DNA from: Pontederia crassipes
Taxonomy: Eukaryota; Streptophyta; Magnoliopsida; Commelinales; Pontederiaceae
Direction: 5' to 3'
DNA: 64,000 nt
NCBI GenBank assembly: GCA_030549335.1
Contig: CM060184.1
Span: forward strand, 44,171,909-44,235,908
The position numbers were made by a program, and so were the translations under genes. This document shows, piece by piece, positions 47,400 to 63,978 of the stretch; the stretch's first letter is position 1; each line of letters starts with the position of its first letter. A model generated the notes under the pieces. That model was not told where the DNA came from, did not search any database, and saw nothing but the letters and a program-made list of their open reading frames with translations.

Positions 47400-50390
47400 G
47401 ATAAATAGATAGATAAATAGAGAGAGAGATAAAGAGAAAGTAGCAGAAGGGGCCGCGGGGAGGGTTGACGATGGAGCTGCTGATCAGACCAGAAAAGAGG
47501 AAACTAGGAGGAGGGTGGAAGGTGGGTTGTTGACTGGTTATATGAGCATGTATGTATGTGCGTGTGGACGAAGCTCTCTCTCCCCCCCTAAAAAATTTAG
47601 TCAGATGTTGGGTATTGTACAAATATGTGTGTGTGTGTGAGTGAGTGAGAGAGAGAGAGAGAGGGGTACACGTCTTAACACAAATTAAAGTTGTACTGTA
47701 TACCGATTCCCACAAATTAATATTGGGATGCTAATTTATTCTTATTTTATTCCAAGGGGTACTACAGCAGCATTTTTTGAAATGATATTAGTGTTTTGTT
47801 AAGCCACGATAATACATATATATATATATATTTATGTTCAATATGATTAAACAAAAGTTGAATTTCTTTGTTTCTTGTTTATACGATTAAACATAAATTG
47901 CACGTTTGGTGGTCAATATGCATCATCGTTTCGGTTAATAGCAAATTTGAATCCCCGGAAAAATTGACTATTACATCTTCCAAGTAGTAATTAGTTGGCA
48001 TATATATATATATATATATATATGGTAATTGCCTTATGAATATTAGTTACAATTAAAATTAGCTTGATTGCAGTTCTCTCTACGCACTAAAAATTCAGAT
48101 TGGGGAATTAGATCTCTGCTAATTAATAGTGGCGATTAGACTCTCCCGTTTAACAGTCAAACACGCCACGACCCATGGTTGAACTATAATTAATCATCCA
48201 CTGCCCAATCAGAATATTAGCTGGTAATTAATCAATCTCCAGAATTTATTTTGAGATAAAAATTAAAAGGTGGAAGTGGAAGAAGATTGCACCTTACAAT
48301 ACGTTTCATGGACCAAAACGTAAATACGTTTCTAGTCAGGAATTGGACCAAATATCCGGAACAAAAGTTTGAAGGGGAGTTGGACTTGGTGGTTGCAGTT
48401 GATCCATTCAACTTCGTCTGCGCATATAATTATCATATATATATATATATATATATTAATGGAAGCTTCTTATACGTACTTTGCTAGCTTCCAACATAAA
48501 TGCAAAATCAGAAAAAAAAATTTCTCGAAAACGAACGAAATGTTAATTTAAGAGGAGCACATGTCATATCCTTTGAAAATGTTGCTTTCTTTTTTTTTTT
48601 TTTTTCTTTTTTACTTTTATCTTTGCACTAGATGAAAGGAAAATAAAAATAACGAAGAAAAGGTAAAAGTGCTCTTTGTTGACCTGAGTTTATGTATCCA
48701 TCCAAGATGCTGAAATGTACGTCATTTTTTTCCTCTAAATATCGCTAGTTAAATGTTCAGGAGCTCTTAATTACTTTAACGTCCATCTCTAAGAAATGTT
48801 TCTCAAAACATGATTTCATGAGATATGTCACTTTTCGTTGCCATTAATTCCTAACTCTACTTACAATGCTAATTAAAGTATCCACTTATTCTTCGCTTTT
48901 TTTATTATTCGGCGCTTAATCACTATGTCAGATTACATTAAGTTTTCTATTATTTTTTTTCCATTTCTTAAGCGCCATTATCTATGCACCTATGAACTAA
49001 TACGCTTGAAAAAAGAATGTATGATTTATCTATATCTTTTTAAAATACTATATAAACAACATTGGCGGTTTAAACTTTTTGTTAATAATGCTTTTGAATC
49101 CTACATGAAAGCTCACAATACGCCGTCCTGTCTGGCTATGGAGGGTTAAGAGTAGCGGTGTTCACCGAGTCGGATCGATTGGATGAATTCGAAAATTTGA
49201 TGTCGGGTCGAGTCAGTGATCACGTTGACCCGACAATGACCCGACGTTCGAATTGAAAATTTTCAACTCGAGTTAACCCAACCCAATAGACCTAGTTTTA
49301 AAATGATTTTTTAAGTTAATTTAATACTTTTATATCATTTACAACGTAAAAATATAAAATAAACTATTTTAAATGCAAAAAATATGCAGATATTCAAAAT
49401 AATAGTTTTGATATTTAAAAATACTTTATATTGTATTAAAAATGTAATAATAAATTATTTTATATATTAAAAAAAATTAAAAAAATAAATTTTAAAATTG
49501 AGGTGAATGCTTTTTTTATATTTAAAATAATAAATACTTTTTTTATACTATGGGGTCTGTCTGGCTATGGAGGGTCAAGAGGGCCTCTTCCTGCCAGTGG
49601 CGTGGGGGCAGAACTTTCTAAAATAGTTTTTAAGATTATTTTGATTGGTGATTTAGAATTGATTTAATTTCAGTTCTATTTTTCTTTTATGAATTAATGG
49701 ACAGTTATCGTCAGCCTGAAATTCGTGTTGTAAGGAAAGTACTTATATAAATTCCATATAAGGCAAGGTTATAAAATTAATCGGATTGTCTGTCATCCTC
49801 TTCTAAATATTTTCATCTAATAATATTCTATCTTCATCTTAAATTCTCGGATAGGTTCTTCGATAGATAATTTCTCACACGAGAAATTCCTAACACCTTT
49901 TGAAGGTTTGTTCAAAACATATGTTGGGAGAGGGAGCAAACTGACAAAAGTTAATGTAAAGACAATGTGCATCTTAACAATTTGATTGGATTGAATGCTA
50001 AGACGATATCTTCACATTATTATTAACTTGATTTGACATCCCTTTTTTTTTTGCTCTTTTTTTTCGTTTTACAAATGAGGCATAATTGAATTCAAAATCA
50101 AGAATACAAGTCAAGGAGTATATCACCAACAAAGATGATAAGATAAAACATAATTCGCCACGACATATCAGTGTAATTAATTCATAAGATCAAGCCTAAC
50201 TATACAAAAGACAAAAAAAGTATAATTCGATTGACCGAAAATAATAATCTTATTAAAATTATAGCACAACTTTATCAAAATTCTATGAAACAATAGAGAA
50301 AAGTTAGTAGCTGCAAATTAAATTTCTGAAGTCAATTTATCATTTCACTTATGACCGAGCATCAAGTTAAAAAATATTTGAAAAAAATAG
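47400..50390. other. Intergenic DNA between the b561 gene and the foldback element
   Basis: It contains (GATA)n-like sequence at 47395-47420, (GT)n and (GA)n at 47624-47663, and (AT)n at 47815-47830, 48001-48023 and 48437-48455. No conserved coding region is visible. The one structured piece is the insertion at 49153-49556. Confidence 0.5.
49128..49581. repeat. 404-bp insertion flanked by a 25-bp direct repeat
   Basis: CTGTCTGGCTATGGAGGGT and six further bases occur at 49128-49152 and again at 49557-49581, with one mismatch. The inserted segment (49153-49556) begins TAGCGGTGTTCACCGAGTCG and contains TGACCCGAC/AACCCAACCC motifs, then AT-rich DNA. Long direct repeats of this kind suggest a target duplication of a retroposed sequence, or a local duplication. 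Confidence 0.6.
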
Positions 50391-51152
50391 GTGAAATTTC
50401 ACTGAATACCTTCAACTTTGGACACCTTCTCAGCGTTATCCTCAAACTTTATTTTATAACAAAATTGTTCTCCATATTTTTCACTTGTTTCATCAACTAC
50501 CCTTTTCACCTGCAATAGGTCGTCTCCAAATTGATCTGTCGACATGGCACCTTTGCGATGATTTTTCTCTCTCCTCCATGTAGACAATCGTAGGCCTTTC
50601 TCTCTCCTCTACATGTCTAATACATGCTGGAAAAGAGAGGGGGAGCCCCTTGTAACACGTGCAACGAAGGAGGGGGCAGCGCGAAGGGGGTGGGGCAGCG
50701 CTCCATCCCCCCTGTCTTCTCTGACGCGCGGAGAAGGTGCCCCCCTCCCCTCACGTTGGACACCGACGACATGGAAAGGGGGAGTCGGTGACACGAGAAG
50801 GGGGGTGATCCTCCCTTCGCATCACGCGTCACAAACTCCCTTTCACGTCACGCGCCGAAGAAGAGAAGGGGAGGGGTGGGTGCCCCCTCCGTCGACCGGC
50901 AAGAGAAGAGGGAGCAGACCCCTCATTTTTCGAAACTTGATATTATTATTTTATCATGTATTAGACTCTTGGAGGAGAGAGAAATGTGCGTATACAAATC
51001 AATCAAGAAACGATCGATCGTAGATAAAAAGGGTAGTCGGTGAAAAAGGTGAAAAGATAGAGGATAATCTTATTACAAAATGAAGTTTGAGAATAGCATT
51101 AAAGTTTAAGAATAACGCAAGAAAGTGTTCAAAGTTCAAGAATATTTCATGA
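50391..51152. mobile_element. Foldback element with long inverted repeats and GC-rich core
   Basis: The left arm (50391-50624) and right arm (50955-51152) are inverted repeats of about 200 bp. Examples: CTTTATTTTATAACAAAATTG pairs with CATTTTGTAATAAGAT-type sequence; AAAAGGGTAGT(T/C)G(A/G)TGAAA is seen in both arms; CATGTCTAATACATG pairs with CATGTATTAGAC. The 330-bp centre (50625-50954) is GC-rich with runs of G and C. No coding domain is recognised and no clear target duplication is seen. It is probably a Mutator-like or other foldback MITE. Confidence 0.65.
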
Positions 51153-52767
51153 TTTTTTTTTCAAAAATAAGTTAGAAGAGTGGAATGGGGGATGGATAAA
51201 TGGAGTTTTAAATTTTCCAGAACTTTTCCATAGAAACTTTTAAATATATTTCAATGGATAAAACTTCGGGTAAGACGTTCCGACCCTCAATTTTGATAGC
51301 CAACATTTGAAGTTTAGGACGTATTTGAAAACACCATTTTCATATTCTAATTTTCTAATTTTACTGCAAACTTGTGATTTTTTTTGTTCATTTTTTGGTA
51401 GTACCTTTTATGTATCCTAGAACATAATTATATACAAATTAAAAGAAAGAAAATTGCGAGTCGGACTCTTCCATAATGGATACGTACGTCTGGTTGAATT
51501 CCATGTTGCCTTTTACATTCGACTCATTTGTTACTGTAGATATATAAGTCAACAAAGGTAGAATATATTAACTCAAACAAAGGAGAAGTTCCATATTTTT
51601 CAACTTAAATAAAATAACGAGATCTTTCACCGAATAAAGAAGAACATAATGTGAAATCCAATGAGGAAAAAAATGCTCTAAAAAAATAGAGGGTTTCATT
51701 TGACTCGGACATTATTAATCGTTTATACATGTGTGGAAGAGGCTCGTAGTAACACACGTGAATCATGCAACTTGTAACATCTCTAGCTGTTATGGCGGGT
51801 AAATGGGAATGGGTCAGTAATATGTTAAACTCAAAGACTTGAGAGGAGTATATGAATAGTGCATGCATCAAGTGGGCAAAGAACAAGGCGAATGGTTAAT
51901 TACTATATGCCATTGCCTGCGTATTTAATTTCATTCTGAAACAATATTTTATACGTATATAGTACAATAAGATTGTAGAAATATATCTGTTTTGCGATCA
52001 AGTGAAATCACAATTTGCCACAAACAGTATTCCATGACAGAAGAAAAGAGGACCATATCATGGTGCGCGTAGAATAAGTCTATCTTATATTACATATCAT
52101 AGAAAAACACCATGGGAACTTGGAAACTTTGAGCAACATGAATAAACGAGGGGTTAGGGAGCAAGCCCTGGAACATTGATATGAACTAGCTCTTGAAGAG
52201 CAAAATCATAATTTTATGAAATAAGCTGAAAAGAATTTTGTCAGGTTGCCACACAAGACAACACGTAAATGATGTTTCTTTTATTAAGGTATTAATCTCT
52301 TATTAACAACTTGATGAAAGAGAGCAAGAAAAGTTAGTTGACATTATCTATTTTGATTCCCATGTTCACCAATTACATACATACGTAAACTACGAAATAA
52401 ATGAGTTAAGAATAGTTCAAAAACCTACTCTTGTGATTGATTATTTAAGACTGAACTCAAGGATTAAGTTATTTCTAAGCGCAAGTAGAAGAAAATTAAT
52501 CATGGACAACCACAATTTTTTAAGTATATGGGATAGAAGCACTCTATTTTCACAATTTTAATTAAAAGTTGTACCTCAAATTTTGAAACAAAAATTTATT
52601 TGCATCTTTAAGATATCTCAATTGAGTAAAATTTAGTCATATATTAAGAGAAAAGATAGGTTGATCAAGTTCAAAAGATAGACTGATCAAGTTCGAGTAA
52701 ACAAGCATCAAACTGGATATGAATATTGAGCATAATTCAGGTGCTAATGGAATATATATATATATAT
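51153..52767. other. Intergenic DNA, no gene seen
   Basis: This is AT-rich sequence. The open frame at 51605-51886 (- strand) shows no recognisable domain and I do not count it as a gene. A short (TA)n lies at 52751-52766. Confidence 0.5.
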
Positions 52768-53351
52768 GTCAAACGATTTTACACATATTTTTCTTTATTT
52801 ATTTCGATATCTTTCTTCATCAATAATTTAGATGATCATTGATTAAATCACATTTTTGTTATCGTCAATGATCCTCTAAACTATTAATATATCAAAAGAA
52901 TAAAAGAAAGTATGTGTAGAACTGCTTCACACGGAAAGCGCACACCTACATTAAATCATATATATCTATATATGTGTGTGTGAATTTAATGTAGATGTCA
53001 AGCACTTTTGTTTGAAGCGCGTGTCAAGCGATTTTACGCATGCTTTTTTTATTATTTTTTATATTTTTCTTAGTGAATGATTTAGAGGATCATTGATAAT
53101 AACATAAAATAATTTTACAATGTAAAAAGTTATAAAACATGATTATATTTATTATGAAGGATAATAATGTGCATAAGTGTATAAAATTTTTAGAATGATG
53201 AATATAATTGTTATTGATGATTTAAATCGCATTTTTGTTAGTATTAATGATCATCTAAACTATTAACGAAGAAAGCTATCAAAGAAAATAAAGAAAAGTA
53301 TTTGTGAAGCTGCTTGACACGCGCTTTACATGTAAAGCGCTTGACACCTAC
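52768..53351. repeat. Two adjacent related foldback MITEs
   Basis: Copy 1 (about 52768-52949) runs from GTCAAACGATTTTAC to GCACACCTAC. Copy 2 (52991-53351) runs from GTAGATGTCAAGCAC to GCTTGACACCTAC. In copy 2 the two ends are inverted repeats over about 130 bp (GT(A)GG/ATGTCAAGCGCTTT, AAGCGCGTGTCAAGC, TTTAGATGATCATTAAT). Copy 1 is a shorter relative. A (TA)n run follows at 53356-53391. Confidence 0.6.
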
Positions 53352-53352
53352 A

Positions 53353-53395
<43 letters not shown>

Positions 53396-53429
53396 AGAGG
53401 GAATGGAGGCCGTGATATAAAGTGCGTTA

Positions 53430-53672
53430 CTAATATATAGTATCATGATACAATTGATTATTGTGTAAATGATAAAAAAAGAAGATAATCCTCATCCTTT
53501 TATCCTGAATAGGTTTAATTCTCTTGATGGTGACAACTTCACGGTGCAACACTGTCATATTCAGTATTACATCAGGGTCAGCAAAACCAAGAACTTCATC
53601 ATCAGAAGTCAATGGGTTCCTGTTGAGCACTAAGTTTTTAGTATGAAATCTACCAATCAGGTTAAGATGCAA
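53430..53672 (-). other. Unassigned open frame downstream of the acetyltransferase gene
   Basis: An 80-codon frame contains SDDEVLGFADPDVILNMTVL and HREVVTIKRIKPIQDKRMRI, which looks more protein-like than the AT-rich surroundings. It lies 74 bp beyond the stop at 53746, on the same strand. It may be 3' UTR, an alternative last exon, or a remnant. I do not recognise a family. Confidence 0.3.
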
Positions 53673-53745
53673 TCAGTAAATGTAACAGGTCATATAGAAT
53701 ATGCTATGGAAATGTTGATATAAGATTTGATTATACGCTGCACAG

Positions 53746-57954
<4,209 letters not shown>

Positions 57955-59243
57955 GAGTAGCGGATGACCGCTCTGAGAAGAGGTCAACCACTATGGAAAG
58001 TAACAAATGCAATGGCTAGTTAGAATGGAATTGGACACTGGTTCCAATGCTAAAAAGTACAAAATGACTAATTTGAAATATAAGGAAGGTTGGAGAGTAT
58101 AAGAGATATTCAAAACATTTCAAGGAGGTCAAGACTTATGAGAAAAAGAAGGCAAATCAATTGTGAAGTCCATTTGAGATCAAAGTTGTGAATCTTTTAT
58201 TCCTTTCTCTTTTACTCTCTTGTGTTATAAAAGAGTGATTACAGGAGTATTGTAGTACACTTTTAATATGTGGATTAACACCTAAGTGATAAGAGATTGT
58301 GCCTTCCTCTTGAGAGTAAAGAAGTGCAAGTAAAGGGTTCGAAGGAGGAAACGTTGTTTTGCCTCTCGAAGTGAAGAAGAAGGTGGTGTTAAGAATTTCT
58401 TCCTTACCCTACTTAGAATCAAGAAAGAGTGCTAGTGAAATCTTTGACAATCTCAAAGTCGAGAAGTCATAGCGAGGATGTAGGTCAAGGTGTGTTCGAA
58501 CCTTATCAACAAACCTCGTGCATTCGTATTTTCTTTTTATCTACCTCCTTTTCTTTTTGTATTGTGTTTGCTATTTGTGCATTATTGTGTTGTATTTTAA
58601 ATTTCATAAATCAATTTTGAGCTTTCATGACAATTTTTGTAAAATTAGTTTTATCAATAAAATACTAATTCATCCCCCTCGTTGTCTTGTAATTCAAGAT
58701 TTGACTATCTTTTTTAGAGCACAACTTCATTTTTTAAAGAAAGTCATTCCATTTTTTACCTACATAGTTTCAAAGACTACTCGTTTTCTTCTTGAGAAAT
58801 TAGAATGAATACATATTTGTGTTCTATTGATTTTGAACCCCGTTTGAAGAGGCTAGTATACAAAAAGTGATATGTGGAAAATTGTAGAAAAGTAAAAACT
58901 AGTTAGAAATGACATTTTTTTTATCTTTCATTTTTCGTACATGGTGATTTTAAAATTTTAATTGAAAAACTTGACTACAAAGTCAAAATATTTTTATATC
59001 CCTTTAGATTTTTATGGCATGAATTTTATTTCAAAATGTTCTACACCTTGTGAGATTTGGAGAACATTGATAGTTAGGCACGAAAATAGAAACTTTGATT
59101 ACAAAAAAAAGGACCCCTCGGGTGTTGTCGAAGAAGAGAGTGTCAATTCTACGTTCACAACATTCGATAAAATTTTTGAATTAGTTTTAATGACAATACA
59201 TGAGGATAATGAGGTAACATTAAACTCCTCTTATTGTTCAACA
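57955..59243 (+). mobile_element. Ty1/copia (SIRE/Maximus-like) remnant
   Basis: The + strand shows features common to long copia LTR ends: ATAGCGAGGATGTAGGTCAAGG-type and GTGTTCGAACCTTATCAACA-type sequence, then CATCCCCCTCGTTGTCTTG near 58670. Further on, 58962-59288 translates to ISKCSTPCEIWRTLIVRHEN, close to the gag block SKCKSAKEIWDTLEVTHEG of SIRE-type elements. There is no pol and no clear second LTR. Element edges are uncertain. Confidence 0.5.
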
Positions 59244-60484
59244 TGTAACGGCCTGAGGTCTAATGATCAAGATGATTTGATTGAATAGTTTCACATGGGC
59301 AAAATACGAAGGTGGTCATGATTTAGATGTAGTTATTCCCTTTACTTATTAAGACATGTTTTAAATTCGTACGAGCCAAAAGCTCAAAGTGAATAATATC
59401 TTGATTGAGCCAGAAACACTCCTCGACTCGATCAAGATATTGTTCGCTTTGCTCTAGGCATTGGGCCTTGGCCGTCACGAATTTAAAATGCATATTTATA
59501 GGTGAAAAGGGTAGCTATATATAAGCCCACGACCACCTTTGTATTTTTCTCATGTGCGACTATTCAACCAAATCACTTAGTCCTTATACCTCAGGTCGTT
59601 ACAATCTTTCCTTTTTATGGGGCTCGACGTTCTCGTTGAGCAATTCATGGTAGCCCATGGCCCGTGTTTCTTATATGACTTAAGTGAGCACGAGAGGTTG
59701 GCTCTGATATCATTTTGTAATACTCCCTCGGTCCAATTAAGATATTATTTGCTTTGTACCTTGGCCCTCACAAATTTAAAATGCGTCTTTATATATGAAA
59801 GGGGCAGCTACATATACCACCTTCATGTTTTGCTCATGTCGGACTATTCAATTAAACCATCTTGATTCTTAGATCGCAGGTCATTATAATCTTCCCCCTC
59901 CCCTTATGATGAATGATAAGAAATTCTATAACACTGCCGATCCAATTAAGATATTGTTCGTTTTCGCTTTCGGCCTGTATGAATTGAAAATGCATCTTAA
60001 TATGTAAATGGCATAATTACATATAAGCTCATGATCATCTACGTGTTTTGTCCATGTAGGATTATTCAATCAAACCATGTTGATCTTTGGACTTTATGTC
60101 ATTACAATTTTCCTCCCTTAGGGGCTCAACATCCTTGTTGAACGATTTATGTTGGCTCATGGTTCATGTTCCTCACATGGCTCAAGTGAGCACGCGAGAT
60201 CGACTCTGATATCATTTTGTAACACTCTTCAGCTCAATCAAGATATTGTTCGCTTTGGGCCATTGGCCCGAACGAATTTAAAATGTGTCTTGATAGGTGA
60301 AGAGGATAACTACTTATATGCTCATGATCACCTCCTCATTTTGCCCGTATGGGACTATTACAATAAAACCATCTTTTTCCTTAAACCTCAAGTCATTACA
60401 TTCTTCCTCCTTATGGAGCTCAACGTCCTTGTTGAGCAATCTATGTTGGCCCATGTCCCGTGCTTCTCACATGACTCAAGTGAG
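59244..60484 (-). mobile_element. Tandem array of TRIM-like miniature LTR retrotransposons
   Basis: LTR-like units of 170-190 bp bounded by TGTAACACTC and GTCATTACA-type ends occur at 59413-59603, 59716-59888, 59927-60106 and 60218-60400 on the - strand. A fifth unit (59244-59412) is inverted and abuts the first. Between units lie about 110-bp spacers with a primer-binding-like TGATATCAGAG(C/T) (59701-59712 and 60203-60214) and a purine tract such as AAGGGAGGAAAAT. There is no coding capacity. This is the structure of terminal-repeat retrotransposons in miniature sharing LTRs in tandem. The spacer between units two and three is internally deleted. Confidence 0.65.
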
Positions 60485-62089
60485 TGATCACTAGCTGATC
60501 ATACTATAATTATGCTCCTTTTCACTCTAATTCATGTGCATATAAGTCCTAAAATGTTCATATGCTGATGATTATCATTAATATACTTGCATTTATCTTC
60601 CAGCATAATATTATCTTACACTTGCACATTTGAGTTGTTCAATGTGTTGTTTTAGTACTGGTTTACTAATCCAGCCTCTAAATCAAGCATATAAAACAAA
60701 CATTCTTGCTGAAAAAGAATGGGGGACCACAATGCAAGTTGCCAAAAGAAAAAAATGAATATTTTTGAAAAGAAGAGGGACCAAAATAGATGGAAAAATT
60801 CAAAAGGAATAGAAGCTTATGACGAGAATCAAAGGGAGATGAAAATGTCATATAAAAAGGGGGATTCCAAGAGCAAAAGGGGCCTTCCACCATTCTCTAC
60901 CATTCTGGACGAGCTGCACCTTGAGCTAAAGGAAGAAGAAGAAACAACCAGAAGAAGACTCCAAGCTGATTCTTCTACTTATTATTTTAGAATGTTTTTT
61001 TATTCAGTTCCTCCTCTATTTTGTATTGATTTTAACATTTATGAGGAGCTAAATCTTAGCTCTCATAGAATATGGTAGTAGCTTAATTTTTGTTATGAAT
61101 GGATGATAGAGCAACACTTATTTTATCACTGATATTAGTATAGTTCTAAATGTTTTGGAATATGATCTTAGTCGATGTGAACCATATTTTGTAATGGCAA
61201 TTGAGAAGCTGATTTCAGATTATTTTCTTGCTCAGAAATGAGTTAAGAACATTGATATTACTTTTTTATTCCAATCTGTTATTGTGAGATTTGATGCATC
61301 CATTTTGCATTTATTAATGAGAATCTCATTTTGAAATGACAACCGAAAGGTTGATTTTAGATTCCCTTGATGTTTAAAAATAAATCTAGAGCATTGACAT
61401 TAGTGTTTGGATCTGATTGTGCTCTGTGCAGTGAGCTGAATCGTTTGTTTTATCTTTGTAATTACTGTTACTTGTGATTTCTGACTTTACTTGCTATACT
61501 TATGTCTGAAAGGTTCCATGATAATATAATCTCACTTGAAACCCTTTCTAAATCAACCTAACTAACATTTATATGAAAGTATGATAATTTTGATTCTTAT
61601 TTTACTGTATTGTGAGAGCAATTTTTGCATGTTGAATCTTATGATTACTACTGTTGAGTTGTTCTAATCCATCTATAACAGCATATTAGATGAACCACAT
61701 TTCTAATAGAATCTATAATTAATTGTTAATCCACTTTAGAACTTGCAGCTAAGTTTAAAATAGCAAAAATAGTTAACTTAGTCTATGATTAATTTAGATT
61801 AGTTAGTGAATCTTTAGATCTCAAATCACTGTGGATACGACATTCAAGTTTACTACTCTGATTTGTGTACTTGTAGATTAGTGAAATGATGAGTTTATGC
61901 CATATATCATTCTGTTGCATTTTTAATTCAGTGCAATTTCTATTTTCTAACTGTATATTACATAATCTACGCTTAGACCTTGTTTAATTTTCATTTATAC
62001 ATATTCTACACCTAGATCTTAGTCTTTTGCATTTTGTTCTTAGTCCAATAAATCAATCAATTAATTACACACTCCCAAATTTCGCATCA
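60485..62089 (+). repeat. 5' LTR of the Athila-type element
   Basis: This 1605-bp LTR starts directly after the break in the TRIM-like spacer and ends CGCATCA, seven bases before the primer-binding site. The open frame at 60719-61078 is probably part of the LTR and not a gene: it is Lys/Glu-rich without a recognisable domain. Confidence 0.65.
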
Positions 62090-62095
62090 AATTTT

Positions 62096-62113
62096 TGGTG
62101 TCATTGCCGAGAA
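62096..62113 (+). other. Primer-binding site, tRNA-Asp type
   Basis: It reads TGGTGTCATTGCCGAGAA. The Athila/Tat site TGGCGCCGTTGCCGGGGA differs at 5 of 18 positions, all C-to-T or G-to-A, as expected from decay of a methylated site. Confidence 0.75.
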
Positions 62114-62348
62114 TTTGAGGCTGATTAGATTCACTTTCGGTAGTTTATATTAGTTTTAGATTTTCCTAGTTATCACATTTTTCAGCTTAGTTCTCTTTTA
62201 CTTTTACAATTATTTTGAATTGTCAATTTTGTTTAATTTTTCTTATTTGAACGTGATACTTCTTATTTCACTTCATGCATGATTCAAATAGTCAACAAAA
62301 TCTATACCTAATCATGAACCTGAGAGAAGATTCAATAGGAGAAGGAGA

Positions 62349-63978
62349 TTGCAAAGAGAAGCAAGAAGAAGAAGAATATTTGAAACAGAGATTAACAATC
62401 AAGACACTGAAAACAATCGAATCATGACTACTCCAAAAATATTAAAAGATTGTTATTCACCAAGCAATGTTAAAGGACAACCAGTTGATGGAGCCATTGC
62501 ACCTGCTATTGAGTTAAATCTAGCTCTAGTCACCATGATTAGGCAACATTAATTTGCAGGACTAGGCACTGAAGATCCAGCTATGAATATTAACACTTTC
62601 AAGGAGATATGCAGCACTATTCACTTTCACAACACTCTCATGAATACTGTTTACATGAGATTGTTCCCATTTTCACTTAAGGATAAAGCTAAAATTTGGT
62701 ACAAATCTTCCACTCTTGAAGAAATTGCAACTTGGGATTCAATTGTGCAATTATTTCTATCTGAATTATTTTCTCCTAGCAAGACTGACAACTATAGGGA
62801 TCAAATTGCTATATTCTATCAATTAAATAAGGAGAACATCTGTGATGCTTGGCAAAGACCTCAAAGTTTGCTGAGGGCGTGTCCACACCATGAATTTGAG
62901 AAATAACAATTAGTGAACTACTTTCACAAAAGATTGAATTATCCCTCTAAAGTAACTTTGGACATTGCTCCCGATGGAATCTTGCTTCCAAAAACATTGA
63001 TGAGGCATATCAACTAATAGATAACATTGCTAAGAATCATTATTTCCTAACTCATGATAAAGCAAAAAGGCCACAATCTGTCAAGTTAATAATAGGGAGA
63101 CTATTTTTTCCTAAGTTAAAGAAGCTCTTAAAAAAACCTTGAAGAAGTTTCACCTATCACAAAAGGTGAACAACATAACCACCACTGAAAGTAGATGTGA
63201 TGTTTGTGGAAACCAAGGACATGTAACAGAAAGTTGCAATTTGATTATGCAACAATATGAGTAAACTACTGATCAAGTCAATGCAGTAGTGAATTATGGT
63301 ATAAAGCCTCCTCCTAAGTATTACACTCTTGCGAATAGAAATCATTCTTATCTTTCATACAAGGAAAATCACTATCAAGTCTCACCAGTTCAGAATTCCA
63401 ATTTGCAACCTAAGGTTGTGCCTAAGAATCAACCACTTCCTTGCAATCAATCTTGTGTACAACAAAGGCCATCATATGAGCAACCCATTCAAGCTCCACA
63501 GATATATAAGATGGAAGAGCTTTTGGAAGCATTGTTGAAAGATAGACATGAAGATAGAAAAAGACAAGAGGAAGTTAGACAAAGATAAGAGAAAGAGAGA
63601 CATGAAAATAGACAAACATAAGATGAAGTGATATTGAAATTTTCTTCTGAACTTGAAACTTTAAACGCTTACAACAAGATGTTTGAAAATCAGATAGCTC
63701 AGCAAGCTAAAACTTCAAGTAGAACTCTAGGGATTTTTTCAAGACAATCTGAAATTAATCCTAAAGAATAAGTGCAACTTGTTCAATTTAGAAGTGGTAG
63801 AGTTATTGAAGAACCAATAAAGTCTGTTGAAAATAATTTAGCTAGAGTCAGTCCAATATCAACAACACCAGAAAAGTCTGCGAAAGAAATTGTATTTGAG
63901 AACAAGACTAGAAACACTCAAGAGGAAGTCAATGCAAGGATTTATCAACCTGTACTATCCCCACAAAGGCTAGGCTAG
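62349..63978 (+). pseudogene. Athila-type gag pseudogene
   Basis: The + strand frames 62349-62552 and 62583-62906 are one gag region with a stop between them. Blocks are VDGAIAPAIELNLALVTMIR, then NTFKEICSTIHFHN, YMRLFPFSLKDKAKIWYKSS, ATWDSIVQLFLSELFSPSK and LRACPHHEFEK, the Retrotrans_gag signature of Athila/Tat elements. A CCHC knuckle CDVCGNQGHVTESC (C-x2-C-x4-H-x4-C) lies near 63200-63240 and is intact. The frames at 63289-63588 and 63772-63978 continue the gag C-terminal part. Stops at several points make it inactive. Confidence 0.8.

Noticed and set aside
50613..51023. 136-codon frame in the GC-rich foldback core
   Set aside because: It spans an inverted-repeat element and has low-complexity composition with no domain.
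59400..60480. Possible CRISPR-like repeat-spacer array
   Set aside because: The units are long, diverged and LTR-like, and the host is a plant.
60719..61078. 119-codon Lys/Glu-rich frame
   Set aside because: It lies within the Athila-type LTR and has no recognisable domain.
62096..62113. tRNA-like sequence
   Set aside because: It is only the primer-binding complement of a tRNA 3' end; there is no cloverleaf.
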